A stretch of 13,576 bases of DNA. Source: Paracoccaceae bacterium. Lineage in GTDB: Bacteria; Pseudomonadota; Alphaproteobacteria; Rhodobacterales; Rhodobacteraceae. A program made the position numbers and the translations under genes. The DNA is taken from contig NYTF01000066.1 of NCBI GenBank assembly GCA_002683355.1, forward strand, positions 7,511 through 21,086, given 5' to 3'. Below are positions 1 to 8,470 of the stretch, piece after piece. Below the pieces are notes generated by a model. The model had not been told where the DNA came from and did no database searches. It worked only from the letters and a program-made list of their open reading frames with translations. The first letter of the stretch is position 1. The number at the start of each line of letters is the position of its first letter.

Positions 1-558
1 GACCTTAAATGTTTGGACGCGAAGATGGGCTTTGATAGCAACGCTATATTTAGACATGATGATATTGCAAAGCTAAGGGATGAAACAGAAGAAGATGAGA
101 AAGAACTAGCAGCATCCAAATTTGATCTAAACTACATTGCTCTTGAAGGTGAAATAGGTTGTATGGTTAACGGAGCCGGATTGGCGATGGCTACGATGGA
201 TATAGTGAAGCTTTATGGTGCTGAGCCCGCAAATTTTCTCGATGTTGGCGGAGGCGCCACTAAAGAGAAAGTTACAGAAGCATTTAAAATTATAACCTCC
301 GACAAAAATGTAAAAGGTATATTAGTAAATATATTTGGTGGGATTATGCGATGCGATGTCATTGCTGAGGGTGTTGTTGAAGCTGTAAAAGAAGTAGGCC
401 TAAAAGTTCCACTTGTTGTGCGTCTCGAAGGGACAAATGTTGATGATGGAAAACACATTATAAATACTTCCGGGCTGAACGTAATCGCAGCTGATGATCT
501 TGGTGACGCTGCTAGGAAAATTGTATCAGCAGTTAGAAACAGAACTGAGGAAGACTAA
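1..558 (+). CDS. sucC: Succinyl-CoA ligase (ADP-forming) beta subunit, 3' part
   Basis: This is the C-terminal half (185 codons, open from base 1 in frame 1) of the succinyl-CoA synthetase beta subunit, which with SucD interconverts succinyl-CoA and succinate with substrate-level phosphorylation in the cytosolic TCA cycle. The visible part begins in the ATP-grasp metal-binding segment (CLDAK). It continues through the family signature [19 protein letters not shown] and the ligase_CoA domain, with the block [20 protein letters not shown] and then [16 protein letters not shown]. The full protein is usually about 390 residues, so about half lies left of the window. A TTG at 13 or ATG at 25 could be mistaken for a start, but the conserved frame runs through the window edge. 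The stop TAA directly abuts the sucD ATG, which suggests translational coupling. Confidence 0.97.
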   Translation, partial: DLKCLDAKMGFDSNAIFRHDDIAKLRDETEEDEKELAASKFDLNYIALEGEIGCMVNGAGLAMATMDIVKLYGAEPANFLDVGGGATKEKVTEAFKIITSDKNVKGILVNIFGGIMRCDVIAEGVVEAVKEVGLKVPLVVRLEGTNVDDGKHIINTSGLNVIAADDLGDAARKIVSAVRNRTEED

Positions 559-1440
559 ATGTCTATTTTAATCGACAAAAATACAAAAGTAATATGTCAA
601 GGATTTACCGGATCTCAAGGGAGTTTTCATTCAGAACAAGCAATTAGTTATGGGACCAAAATGGTGGGTGGCGTTACACCAGGAAAAGGTGGAATGACGC
701 ACCTAGGCCTCCCAGTTTTTAATTCAGTACATGAAGCAAAAATAATTACTAAGGCAAATGCTACAGCTATATACGTTCCCCCACAATATGCTGCCGATAG
801 TATTTTGGAAGCGATCGATGCTGAATTAGAATTAGTAGTATGTATCACTGAGGGAATCCCCGTTTTAGACATGGTAAAAGTCAAAAGAGCCCTAATAAAC
901 AGCAAGACCTTACTCATTGGCCCCAACTGTCCAGGTATTATAACCCCAGGTGAGTGTAAAATAGGCATTATGCCAGCTCACATACACAAAAGGGGTTCTG
1001 TTGGCGTTGTTTCAAGATCAGGGACGCTTACTTATGAGGCGGTTGGTCAAACAACTGCCGTTGGTTTGGGTCAATCAACATGTGTTGGCATTGGAGGCGA
1101 TCCTGTAAAAGGAACAGAACACATAGATGTGTTAGAATGGTTTCTCAAAGACAGTGAAACCCAATCAATTATAATGATTGGGGAAATTGGGGGATCTGCA
1201 GAAGAAGAGGCCGCCCAATTTTTAAAAGATGAAGCTAAAAAAGGAAGATCAAAGCCTACTGCTGGTTTCATTGCTGGCCGCACAGCACCACCAGGAAGAA
1301 GAATGGGCCACGCTGGAGCAATTGTAGCTGGAGGCCAAGGTGGAGCAGAGAATAAAATCGAAGCCATGAAATCAGCTGGGATCATCGTAGCTGAAAGCCC
1401 CGCTGACTTAGGTGCTGCCGTATTAAAAGCGATAGGATAA
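559..1440 (+). CDS. sucD: Succinyl-CoA ligase (ADP-forming) alpha subunit
   Basis: This 293-residue protein has the normal length for the alpha subunit of succinyl-CoA synthetase, which carries the CoA site and the phosphohistidine. The N-terminal CoA-binding Rossmann domain shows [15 protein letters not shown] at about 15-29. The GPNCPG motif is at 121-126. The ligase domain has [11 protein letters not shown] near 209-219. The active-site phosphohistidine is His251 in [10 protein letters not shown]. The ATG follows the sucC stop with no gap, so the two subunits are probably made in equal amounts. It is followed by a 70-bp gap before sucA in which I see no hairpin, so co-transcription with the 2-oxoglutarate dehydrogenase genes is likely. 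Confidence 0.98.
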   Translation: MSILIDKNTKVICQGFTGSQGSFHSEQAISYGTKMVGGVTPGKGGMTHLGLPVFNSVHEAKIITKANATAIYVPPQYAADSILEAIDAELELVVCITEGIPVLDMVKVKRALINSKTLLIGPNCPGIITPGECKIGIMPAHIHKRGSVGVVSRSGTLTYEAVGQTTAVGLGQSTCVGIGGDPVKGTEHIDVLEWFLKDSETQSIIMIGEIGGSAEEEAAQFLKDEAKKGRSKPTAGFIAGRTAPPGRRMGHAGAIVAGGQGGAENKIEAMKSAGIIVAESPADLGAAVLKAIG

Positions 1441-1499
1441 ATAAATAAAGTGCATAAATTAACTAAAGAACACAAAATTTAATAAGCTTCGATTTTGAT

Positions 1500-1507
1500 G
1501 AGGTGAT
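1500..1507 (+). promoter_or_regulatory. Strong Shine-Dalgarno fixing the sucA TTG start
   Basis: GAGGTGAT matches eight consecutive bases of the canonical anti-Shine-Dalgarno complement (AAGGAGGTGATC). GAGG ends 7 nt before the TTG at 1511. No in-frame ATG lies at a better position; the ATG at 1498 is in another frame and meets a stop after one codon. The strong site probably compensates for the weak start codon. Confidence 0.8.
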
Positions 1508-1510
1508 AAA

Positions 1511-4462
1511 TTGTCAGACAATAATAAAAACACCTCGGTGGATTTACAAAGTTTTCTTCAAGGCAACAATGCTGAATATATGGAAAATCTTCATTCGAAA
1601 TTTTCAGAAAATGCCGACGCACTAGACACAAAATGGCAAGAGTTTTTTGATAGTCTTAACGATCAAAACAATGATATTCAAAAAAATAGCTACAATCCTT
1701 CTTGGAAAAGACCCGACTGGCCTCCAATAAACACAGAGGACTTTTATAATAATTCAAATTTTGATCAAAAAGTTGATCAACAATATGAAGAAAAAATAAA
1801 GAGCAAAGCCCATGCGCAGAGTATAAACATTCGAGATGATGGTCTAAAACAAGCGGTTTTAGACTCTGTAAGAGCGCTAATGCTTATCCGAGCATACCGG
1901 ATCAGAGGGCACCTTGCTGCAAACTTAGATCCATTAAATATCTTAAAAAATAATGCGCACCCAGAGCTGCAACCAGAAAATTATGGTTTTCACGATGTTG
2001 ATCTAGATAGACCAATTTTTATTGACAATGTTTTGGGTTTAGAAATCGCTTCGATGAGAGAAATAGTCGCTATTGTAAAAAGAACTTACTGTGGAACCTT
2101 TGCACTTCAGTACATGCATATTTCAAATCCTGATGAAAGTCAGTGGTTAAAAGAACGAATTGAAGGCTACGGGAAGGAGATAAGTTTTACTCAAAAAGGT
2201 AGAAAAGCAATATTAAACAAATTAATTGAAGCAGAAGGATTTGAAAAATTTTTACATGTTAAATACATGGGAACTAAAAGATTTGGACTGGATGGTGGGG
2301 AGTCTTTAGTCCCAGCTATGGAACAGATTATAAAACGTGGCGGTGCATTAGGTGTTAAAGATATAATAATCGGCATGCCTCACCGAGGGCGATTGAATGT
2401 GTTAGTAAACGTTTTGGCAAAACCTCTCAGAGCTATTTTCAATGAATTCCAGGGGGGAAGCTACAAGCCAAAGGAAGTAGATGGTTCAGGAGATGTGAAA
2501 TATCACTTAGGGGCAAGCTCTGACCGAGAATTTGATGGCAACAAAGTTCATTTATCTTTAACTGCTAACCCGAGTCACTTGGAAGCTGTCAATCCAGTTG
2601 TACTAGGCAAGGCTAGAGCCAAGCAAGAGCAATATGATGATGATACTCGTCGAAGTGTTATGCCCATTTTGCTTCATGGTGATGCTGCATTTGCTGGCCA
2701 AGGTGTCGTAGCAGAATGTTTCGGTTTATCCGGTTTAACTGGCCATCGCACCGGAGGCACGATGCACATCGTAATAAATAATCAAATTGGTTTCACAACA
2801 GCACCACATTTTAGCCGCTCTTCACCATATCCCACTGATATTGCTCTTATGGTTGAAGCACCTATCTTTCATGTTAATGGTGATGACCCAGAAGCGGTGG
2901 TTCACGCAGCAAGAGTAGCTACGGAATTTCGTCAGAAATTTGCAAAAGATGTTGTTTTAGATATTTTTTGCTACCGCCGCTTTGGACATAATGAAGGTGA
3001 TGAACCAATGTTTACGCAGCCATTAATGTACAAATCAATAAAAGAGCAAAAAACAACTTTACAATTATATAGTGAACGCCTGATTAAAGACGGTTTGATC
3101 CCAGAGAGTGAGATTGAGCTTAGTAAAGCAAACTTTCAAAATATCTTGAACAAGGAATTTGAAGCTGGGGAAAATTACAAGCCAAATAAGGCAGATTGGT
3201 TAGATGGTCGATGGTCACACCTTGATCAGAATAAAGAAAATTATCAAAGAGGTAGCACATCTATTTCTACTAAAGCCTTTGAGAAGATTGCAGTAGCTCT
3301 TACAAAAACGCCAAAGAGCTTTAAACTGCACAAAACAGTTGAACGACTGCTGATTGCGAAAGCAGATATGTTAGAAAAAGGTGAAGGCTTAGACTGGGCA
3401 ACTAGTGAAGCATTAGCTTTTGGATCGCTATTGCTTGAAGGTTTTCCTGTACGATTAGCAGGTCAGGATAGCGCACGAGGTACATTCAGCCAAAGACATT
3501 CGGTCTTGATTGATCAAGAAACAGAAGAAAGATTCTTCCCCCTAAATCATATAGAAAATGACCAAAAACCTTATGAAGTCATAGACAGCATGCTTTCCGA
3601 ATATGCTGTTTTAGGCTTTGAATATGGATATTCTTTATCTGAACCAAATGCCCTTGTTATTTGGGAGGCTCAATTTGGAGATTTTGCAAATGGGGCGCAA
3701 ATAATGTTTGATCAGTTTATTAGCTCTGGGGAACGTAAATGGCTTAGAATGTCCGGCTTAGTAATGTTATTACCACATGGTTTTGAGGGGCAAGGGCCCG
3801 AACATTCGTCAGCTAGACTAGAACGTTTTCTACAAAATTCTGCTGAAGAAAATTGGATTGTAGCGAATTGTACAACACCAGCTAATTATTTTCATATATT
3901 GCGTAGACAGTTACATCGCACTTATCGAAAACCATTGGTTCTTATGACACCCAAATCACTCTTAAGGCACAAAAGTGCTATTTCATCAAAGGCAGAATTT
4001 ATTGAAGGCAGCAGTTTTCATCGCGTCTTATGGGACGATGCTCAAAAAGGTACATCAAAAATTAAACTCGTGTCTGATAGCAAAATCAAGCAAGTAGTTC
4101 TTTGCTCTGGAAAGGTATATTACGACCTGCTTGAGAAAAGAGATAAACTCAATTTGAAAAATACTTACATATTGAGAATAGAACAAATCTATCCAGTACC
4201 CATACAAGCACTTACCAAAGAGCTCAGTAGATTTAAAAATGCAGTATTAATTTGGTGCCAAGAAGAACCAAAAAATCAGGGTGCGTGGAGTTTTATGGAG
4301 CCAAATATAGAGCAAATTTTAAATAATTTGAGTATTAAGGCTAAAAGAGCAAAATATGTGGGTAGGCCTGCATCCGCTTCGCCTGCTACGGGCCTCGCGA
4401 GCCAGCATAAAGAACAACAAGACAAATTAATATTTGAAGCTCTTAATTTAGAAGGGAAATAA
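1511..4462 (+). CDS. sucA: 2-oxoglutarate dehydrogenase E1 component
   Basis: This is the thiamine-diphosphate-dependent decarboxylase (E1) of the 2-oxoglutarate dehydrogenase complex, passing the succinyl group to lipoyl-SucB. It has 983 residues, typical for alphaproteobacterial OdhA. Residues 10-50 form the usual N-terminal E2-binding helix (SFLQGNNAEYMENLHSKF). Active-site blocks are MPHRGRLNVL near 289-298, SHLEAVNPVVLGKARAKQ near 354-371, the ThDP/Mg motif GDAAFAGQG near 390-398 with NNQIGFTT about 30 residues later, and GHNEGDEPMFTQP near 493-505. The transketolase-like pyrimidine-binding domain shows GQDSARGTFSQRHSV near 651-665, and the C-terminal domain has QEEPKNQGAW near 916 and GRPASASPATG near 951. 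Translation starts at TTG 1511, supported by a strong Shine-Dalgarno. Only 3 bp separate it from sucB. Confidence 0.98.
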   Translation: MSDNNKNTSVDLQSFLQGNNAEYMENLHSKFSENADALDTKWQEFFDSLNDQNNDIQKNSYNPSWKRPDWPPINTEDFYNNSNFDQKVDQQYEEKIKSKAHAQSINIRDDGLKQAVLDSVRALMLIRAYRIRGHLAANLDPLNILKNNAHPELQPENYGFHDVDLDRPIFIDNVLGLEIASMREIVAIVKRTYCGTFALQYMHISNPDESQWLKERIEGYGKEISFTQKGRKAILNKLIEAEGFEKFLHVKYMGTKRFGLDGGESLVPAMEQIIKRGGALGVKDIIIGMPHRGRLNVLVNVLAKPLRAIFNEFQGGSYKPKEVDGSGDVKYHLGASSDREFDGNKVHLSLTANPSHLEAVNPVVLGKARAKQEQYDDDTRRSVMPILLHGDAAFAGQGVVAECFGLSGLTGHRTGGTMHIVINNQIGFTTAPHFSRSSPYPTDIALMVEAPIFHVNGDDPEAVVHAARVATEFRQKFAKDVVLDIFCYRRFGHNEGDEPMFTQPLMYKSIKEQKTTLQLYSERLIKDGLIPESEIELSKANFQNILNKEFEAGENYKPNKADWLDGRWSHLDQNKENYQRGSTSISTKAFEKIAVALTKTPKSFKLHKTVERLLIAKADMLEKGEGLDWATSEALAFGSLLLEGFPVRLAGQDSARGTFSQRHSVLIDQETEERFFPLNHIENDQKPYEVIDSMLSEYAVLGFEYGYSLSEPNALVIWEAQFGDFANGAQIMFDQFISSGERKWLRMSGLVMLLPHGFEGQGPEHSSARLERFLQNSAEENWIVANCTTPANYFHILRRQLHRTYRKPLVLMTPKSLLRHKSAISSKAEFIEGSSFHRVLWDDAQKGTSKIKLVSDSKIKQVVLCSGKVYYDLLEKRDKLNLKNTYILRIEQIYPVPIQALTKELSRFKNAVLIWCQEEPKNQGAWSFMEPNIEQILNNLSIKAKRAKYVGRPASASPATGLASQHKEQQDKLIFEALNLEGK

Positions 4463-4465
4463 CGA

Positions 4466-5656
4466 ATGGCTACTGAAATTCGAGTACCTACCTTAGGAGA
4501 AAGTGTGACTGAGGCAACCGTTGCAACATGGTTTAAAAAACCTGGAGAGACAGTTCTTTTGGATGAGATGCTTTGTGAGTTAGAAACTGACAAAGTTACT
4601 GTAGAAGTACCGTCACCAGCTGAAGGAAGATTGCAAGAAATTATTGTTGCAGAAGGTGAAACAGTGAATGTTGATGCTCTTTTAGCCATATTAGAAAAAG
4701 GAACATTTTTGGAGCCTAATGACAAAAAAATAATGAAGCCTGAAAATGAAGAATCTGAAGATTTAATTAAAGATATTGAAAATGCACCATCCGCAAAAAA
4801 AATAATGAGTGAAAAAAATCTTGACCCTAAAAAAATAATAGGATCAGGGCGAGATGGAAGGATTATGAAAGAAGATGTTCAAACTTTATCGCCAATGATA
4901 AAAGTGGCAAAAGCAATTGAAAATAATTCAAACAATTCACAAATAGAAAATGAAGATGGGCATGAAGAACGCGTAAAAATGTCCCGCTTACGTCAAACAA
5001 TATCGAGCAGACTTAAAGAAGCTCAAAATACAGCAGCTATTTTGACGACTTACAATGAAGTAGATATGTCTGAAATAAAGAAAATTAGGACTGATTATAA
5101 AGATCTATTTATTCAAAAACATGGAATTAGCCTTGGTTTTATGTCATTTTTTGTAAAGGCTTGTAGCCATGCATTATTGGAAATCCCCGAGGTAAATGCA
5201 GAAATAAATAATGATGAGATCATTTACAAGAACTATGTAAACATGGGAGTAGCCGTTGGAACACCTAATGGCTTAGTAGTGCCCGTTGTCAAAAATACTC
5301 ATAAATTAAGTTTTGCAGAAATTGAAAAGGAAATTTCAAGGTTAGGGAAAAAAGGAAATGATGGCAAATTAACTATGGACGAAATGCAAGGAGGAACATT
5401 CACAATATCAAATGGAGGAGTGTACGGCTCCTTGATGTCCGCTCCAATACTAAACCCACCACAATCTGGAATATTTGGAATGCATAAAATTCAAGATCGC
5501 CCAATAGTGGTAGAAGGTGCTATAGTTGCTCGCCCAATGATGTACATAGCGCTATCATATGATCATAGATTGATCGATGGAAAGGGAGCTGTAACTTTCC
5601 TAGTCAGGGTTAAAGAAGCACTCGAAGATCCAAGAAGATTATTGATGGATCTATAA
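4466..5656 (+). CDS. sucB: 2-oxoglutarate dehydrogenase E2, dihydrolipoyllysine succinyltransferase
   Basis: This is the lipoylated core (E2) of the 2-oxoglutarate dehydrogenase complex, transferring succinyl from E1 to CoA. It has 396 residues. The lipoyl domain spans about 1-79 with the lipoylated Lys43 in [11 protein letters not shown]. The peripheral-subunit-binding domain is at about 107-142 ([20 protein letters not shown]). The catalytic acyltransferase domain runs from about 168 to the end, with Asp366-His367-Arg368 and Asp371-Gly372 in the YDHRLIDG motif. The linkers are rich in Asn, Glu and Lys (for example [15 protein letters not shown]) rather than Ala-Pro, in keeping with the AT-rich genome. 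The single lipoyl domain and [10 protein letters not shown] start favour succinyl- over acetyltransferase. The stop overlaps the next start by one base (TAATG at 5654-5658). Confidence 0.98.
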   Translation: MATEIRVPTLGESVTEATVATWFKKPGETVLLDEMLCELETDKVTVEVPSPAEGRLQEIIVAEGETVNVDALLAILEKGTFLEPNDKKIMKPENEESEDLIKDIENAPSAKKIMSEKNLDPKKIIGSGRDGRIMKEDVQTLSPMIKVAKAIENNSNNSQIENEDGHEERVKMSRLRQTISSRLKEAQNTAAILTTYNEVDMSEIKKIRTDYKDLFIQKHGISLGFMSFFVKACSHALLEIPEVNAEINNDEIIYKNYVNMGVAVGTPNGLVVPVVKNTHKLSFAEIEKEISRLGKKGNDGKLTMDEMQGGTFTISNGGVYGSLMSAPILNPPQSGIFGMHKIQDRPIVVEGAIVARPMMYIALSYDHRLIDGKGAVTFLVRVKEALEDPRRLLMDL

Positions 5657-6312
5657 TGATTGAATTTGATCATATTGCTATTGGCACTAGTAATCTCAAT
5701 GACGGCGTAAAATGGGCCGAAGGCAAATTGCATAGCAAAATTCCCTACGGTGGAAAACATGACCAAATGGGTACACATAATCATGTCTTGTCTTCCGGAA
5801 ATAAAACTTATTTAGAAATTTTGTCAAAAGATTTGTCAGCTCCCCCCAACAAGAGAAATACATGGTTTGGCATGGATGATCCAAAAGTGGAACTTGCTTT
5901 ATATAAATCGCCAAAAATAATTGGTTGGGTCTGCCGAACCAAAAATATAAACCGCACTTTGGCTTTATTAGAGAATTTGGGCATTGATACAGATTTTGGA
6001 AAACCAATAGAAATGAGTCGAGGTAAGTTAAAGTGGAAGTTTTCTTTGCGCTCTGATGGTCTTGTTCCCTTATGGGGCTCAGCCCCTATTTTAATAGAAT
6101 GGCCAGATACTAAGCATGTATCTTTTCAAATGGCAGATACTGGGTTGCGATTTAAAAGTTTACTTATAGCTACTCCCCATAAGAATGCTCTGGAGAGCCT
6201 CTTGTGGACTCTGGATTTTAATGACAATCGTGTTTCAGTCGTTAAAGCTACAGACACGTGCATTACTGCAACTTATCAATTGCAAGATGGCAGAGAAGTA
6301 TCAATAAATTAG
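5656..6312 (+). CDS. VOC family (glyoxalase-like domain) protein of unknown function
   Basis: This 218-residue cytosolic protein resembles the glyoxalase-like-domain branch of the vicinal-oxygen-chelate superfamily. The N-terminal strand FDHIAIGTSNLNDGVKW carries the usual first metal-ligand candidate His6. GGKHDQMGTHNHVL (32-45) and TYLEIL (51-56) form the second conserved block. A second half with LALLENLGIDT and ILIEW (145-149) suggests the two-module fold. No signal peptide or membrane segment is seen. Substrate and reaction cannot be deduced. The gene sits between sucB and lpd, with its ATG overlapping the sucB stop (TAATG), so it is translated with the complex. A housekeeping link to 2-oxoglutarate dehydrogenase is an inference from position only. 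Family assignment is moderately sure. Confidence 0.85.
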   Translation: MIEFDHIAIGTSNLNDGVKWAEGKLHSKIPYGGKHDQMGTHNHVLSSGNKTYLEILSKDLSAPPNKRNTWFGMDDPKVELALYKSPKIIGWVCRTKNINRTLALLENLGIDTDFGKPIEMSRGKLKWKFSLRSDGLVPLWGSAPILIEWPDTKHVSFQMADTGLRFKSLLIATPHKNALESLLWTLDFNDNRVSVVKATDTCITATYQLQDGREVSIN

Positions 6313-6332
6313 CGTAGCTAAAGGAATTAAAA

Positions 6333-7721
6333 ATGGATAGTTTTGATGTAATCGTAATCGGTGGTGGCCCAGGTGGATATGTTTGTGCAATTAGATGTGC
6401 ACAATTAGGCTTAAAAACTGCTTGCATTGATGCCAGTCCAACTCTTGGTGGGACCTGTCTAAACGTCGGATGTATTCCGTCAAAAGCGTTACTACATGCG
6501 AGCCATCAGTTACATGAAGCAAGACATAATTTTGCAAAAATGGGTCTTGTCTGTGAGCCTCCAGTCATAGATTGGAAAGAAATGCAAAAATACAAAAATA
6601 CTACAATAAATGAAAATACTCAGGGCATTGAGTTTTTGTTCAAAAAAAATAAAATTCACTACATAAATGGTCATGCACACTTTATAAGTACAAGTGAAAT
6701 TCAAGTAGATGGCAAAAATTATACTAGCAAAAATATTGTAATTGCTACTGGGTCTGAAACTTCTTCATTACCAGGAATAATAATTGATGAAAAACAAATT
6801 GTCAGCTCCACTGGCGCCTTAAGTTTAGAGAAAGTTCCCACAAAATTAGTAGTTATTGGCGGTGGTGTTATTGGCCTGGAACTAAGCAGTGTGTATAGTC
6901 GTTTAGGAACGGAAGTAACTGTTTTAGAATTCCAAAAGTCAATTGTTCCAGATATGGATCAGGATATTTCAAAAAATCTAATACGTATTTTAAAAAAGCA
7001 AGGTATTAACTTTCAAACAAATTGTGCAGTTACTTCAGTTCAAAAATCTAAAAATAAGATAAAGGTAAATTATAATGACAATAAGAAGGAAATTGAAGAA
7101 TCGATAGAGACAGATATTGTTTTAGTAGCCACAGGGCGTAAAGCGTATTCTGGTGGACTATGTTTTGAGGGCATTGGTGGCGTTATAAATGATAAAGGTA
7201 TGATAGAGACTGATAATCATAATCGTACAAACTTATCTTCAATTTACGCTATTGGAGATGTTACTAATGGGCCAATGCTTGCACACAAGGCTGAGGAGGA
7301 AGGCATATTAGTTGCAGAAACTATTGCTGGTCAAAATAGCCAAATTAATTACAATCACATTCCAAATGTTATTTACACAAATCCAGAGGTTGCCTCGGTA
7401 GGAATGACGGAAGAAACTCTAAAGGTAACCAACAAAGATTATAAAGTAGGAAAATTCAATTTTGCAGGAAATGGTCGCGCTAAATTAGTTTTTTCCTCTT
7501 CTGGATTCGTGAAATTGCTTGCTGATAGCGCAACAGATAGGATTTTAGGTTGCCATATAATTGGGCCTAGCGCTGGTGATATAATTCATGAGGTGTGCGT
7601 CGCTATGGAGTTTGGTGCTTCAGCTCAAGATTTGGCGATGACTTGTCATGCACATCCGACATTTTCTGAGGCAATTAAGGAAGCAGCGTTGTCATGTGGA
7701 GATGGCCCAATACATTCTTAA
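6333..7721 (+). CDS. lpd: Dihydrolipoyl dehydrogenase (E3)
   Basis: This flavoprotein reoxidises dihydrolipoyl-E2 with NAD+ and completes the 2-oxoglutarate dehydrogenase complex encoded upstream. It has 462 residues, normal for the family. The FAD-binding motif GGGPGGY is at 10-16. The redox-active disulfide is Cys42/Cys47 in [13 protein letters not shown]. The NAD-binding motif [10 protein letters not shown] is at 174-183, the second FAD motif YAIGDV at 305-310, and the dimerisation domain ends with the catalytic pair His441 and Glu446 in HAHPTFSEA. An AAAGGA ribosome-binding site lies about 7 nt before the ATG, and 20 bp separate it from the VOC gene. The stop is 10 bp from the end of the convergent gntR gene, with no obvious terminator between them. 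Being in the sucAB operon, it is probably the E3 dedicated to this complex. Confidence 0.98.
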   Translation: MDSFDVIVIGGGPGGYVCAIRCAQLGLKTACIDASPTLGGTCLNVGCIPSKALLHASHQLHEARHNFAKMGLVCEPPVIDWKEMQKYKNTTINENTQGIEFLFKKNKIHYINGHAHFISTSEIQVDGKNYTSKNIVIATGSETSSLPGIIIDEKQIVSSTGALSLEKVPTKLVVIGGGVIGLELSSVYSRLGTEVTVLEFQKSIVPDMDQDISKNLIRILKKQGINFQTNCAVTSVQKSKNKIKVNYNDNKKEIEESIETDIVLVATGRKAYSGGLCFEGIGGVINDKGMIETDNHNRTNLSSIYAIGDVTNGPMLAHKAEEEGILVAETIAGQNSQINYNHIPNVIYTNPEVASVGMTEETLKVTNKDYKVGKFNFAGNGRAKLVFSSSGFVKLLADSATDRILGCHIIGPSAGDIIHEVCVAMEFGASAQDLAMTCHAHPTFSEAIKEAALSCGDGPIHS

Positions 7722-7731
7722 ATATTATTCA

Positions 7732-8376
7732 CTATCTTGTTAGCATTCTTAGGCCTTTTGTCACATCGGTCCTTACCATAAGTCTTAATTCGCTTTCATT
7801 ACCCGATTTCAACGCAGCAAGAATAGATAGGTGATGCACTGGAGTTTCATTTACACCAACTTTTTCATACAAGTTCCGCATTGTAGGCCCTATTTGCAAC
7901 CAGATATTTTCAACTAAAGCGAGTATCGCAGGCGCTTGAGCTCTCAAGTATAAACTCCGATGGAACTCTAGATTTGCTTGAACATATGATATTGGTTCTT
8001 TTTGGATAACTGCTTGAGAAATGCGGCTATTAATTAGTTGCAATCTGTCAATTAGGGTTAAATGAGCTCGAGGTAATGCTCTTGCTGCTATTTCTGGCTC
8101 AAGCAAACCCCTTAAGGCAGCCAATTCTTCCAATCTATCATTAGATAAAATAGGCGTCATAAATCGCCCTGTATTTGTAACAATCAGTGCACCCTCAGCA
8201 GCCAATCGCCTTAATACCTCTCTCGCAGGGGTCATAGACACTTCATAACTTTCAGCCACACCTCTTAAAGTCAGTGATTGACCTGGAGTTAAGTCCCCTA
8301 GCATTATTTTTTGTCGTAATTCTCGATAAATCCGATCTTGGAATGACGGTTCATTTATTTTTGCTTCTTCTGCCAT
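7732..8376 (-). CDS. GntR family transcriptional regulator, FCD (FadR C-terminal) type
   Basis: This is a 214-residue DNA-binding regulator. A winged helix-turn-helix occupies about 11-77: PSFQDRIYRELRQKIMLGDLTPGQ, then the recognition-helix region MTPAREVLRRLAAEGAL at 48-64. An all-helical FCD effector domain runs from about 80 to 210, with RLEELAALRGLLEPEIAARA as its first helix. FCD domains often bind a metal and carboxylate through Asp/Asn-His-His-His. Here the equivalents appear to be Asn135, His139, His182 and Asp204, so the last His is replaced. The effector is unknown. The gene converges on lpd and lies 94 bp after the end of the SDR gene. Twin palindromes upstream suggest it controls its own transcription. 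I see no clear Shine-Dalgarno before the ATG at 8376. Confidence 0.93.
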   Translation of the reverse strand: MAEEAKINEPSFQDRIYRELRQKIMLGDLTPGQSLTLRGVAESYEVSMTPAREVLRRLAAEGALIVTNTGRFMTPILSNDRLEELAALRGLLEPEIAARALPRAHLTLIDRLQLINSRISQAVIQKEPISYVQANLEFHRSLYLRAQAPAILALVENIWLQIGPTMRNLYEKVGVNETPVHHLSILAALKSGNESELRLMVRTDVTKGLRMLTR

Positions 8377-8386
8377 TAAATCTGTA

Positions 8387-8396
8387 TGTGATCACA
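8387..8396. promoter_or_regulatory. Candidate GntR operator, proximal copy
   Basis: The perfect 10-bp palindrome TGTGATCACA lies 10 bp upstream of the gntR ATG. It sits within a 14-bp match (8386-8399) to the inverted copy at 8436-8449. A GT-N4-AC core resembles operators of FCD-type GntR regulators in general. Binding by the adjacent GntR is inferred. Confidence 0.65.
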
Positions 8397-8438
8397 AAAA
8401 ATATAATTGTCAATATAAATTATTTTAAACACTTCTTT
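8397..8438 (-). promoter_or_regulatory. AT-rich probable gntR promoter between the two palindromes
   Basis: The 42 bp between the palindromes are almost pure A/T and contain, on the - strand, TTGACA (8413 down to 8408) and a TATATT (8404 down to 8399). No single -35/-10 pair is convincing. TATATT as -10 would put the transcript start inside the proximal palindrome. TTGACA as -35 would put the -10 over it. Either way the palindromes bracket the promoter. Confidence 0.35.
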
Positions 8439-8448
8439 TGTGATCACA
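8439..8448. promoter_or_regulatory. Candidate GntR operator, distal copy
   Basis: This is a second perfect TGTGATCACA palindrome, identical to the one at 8387-8396, with the flanks in inverted orientation (TTTTGTGATCACAT here against ATGTGATCACAAAA there). The centres are 52 bp apart, about five helical turns, so the two sites face the same side of the DNA. Confidence 0.65.
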
Positions 8449-8449
8449 T

Positions 8450-8470
8450 TTAATAATGCTAAATTATTAA
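8450..8470. repeat. 8-bp AT-only inverted repeat after the SDR gene
   Basis: TTAATAAT (8450-8457), a GCTAA loop, and ATTATTAA (8463-8470) form a perfect inverted repeat immediately after the stop codon of the - strand SDR gene. The stem has only A-T pairs and no T tract follows it on the - strand, so it would be a weak terminator at best. It may only mark the end of the operon. Confidence 0.35.

Noticed and set aside
1441..1510. A separate promoter or terminator between sucD and sucA
   Set aside because: The 70-bp spacer shows no hairpin and no convincing -35/-10 pair; only the sucA ribosome-binding site can be supported.
4276..4725. 149-codon open frame on the - strand across the sucA/sucB junction, and similar antisense frames
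   Set aside because: They lie opposite strongly conserved enzyme genes, have no family resemblance and no ribosome-binding site; they are shadows of the real genes.
7719..7735. A shared terminator between the convergent lpd and gntR genes
   Set aside because: The 10-bp gap and flanks show no GC-rich stem and no T tract.
8417..8446. An RpoE-like promoter for gntR (TGATCA-N18-TAATTT on the - strand)
   Set aside because: The TGATCA is simply the core of the palindrome, it occurs in both copies, and the -10 is poor; a sigma-dependent promoter is not supported.
8387..8448. The TGTGATCACA palindromes as CRP/FNR-type sites
   Set aside because: A CRP site needs TGTGA and TCACA separated by about 6 bp. 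Here the half-sites abut with no spacer, so a GntR-type operator fits better.
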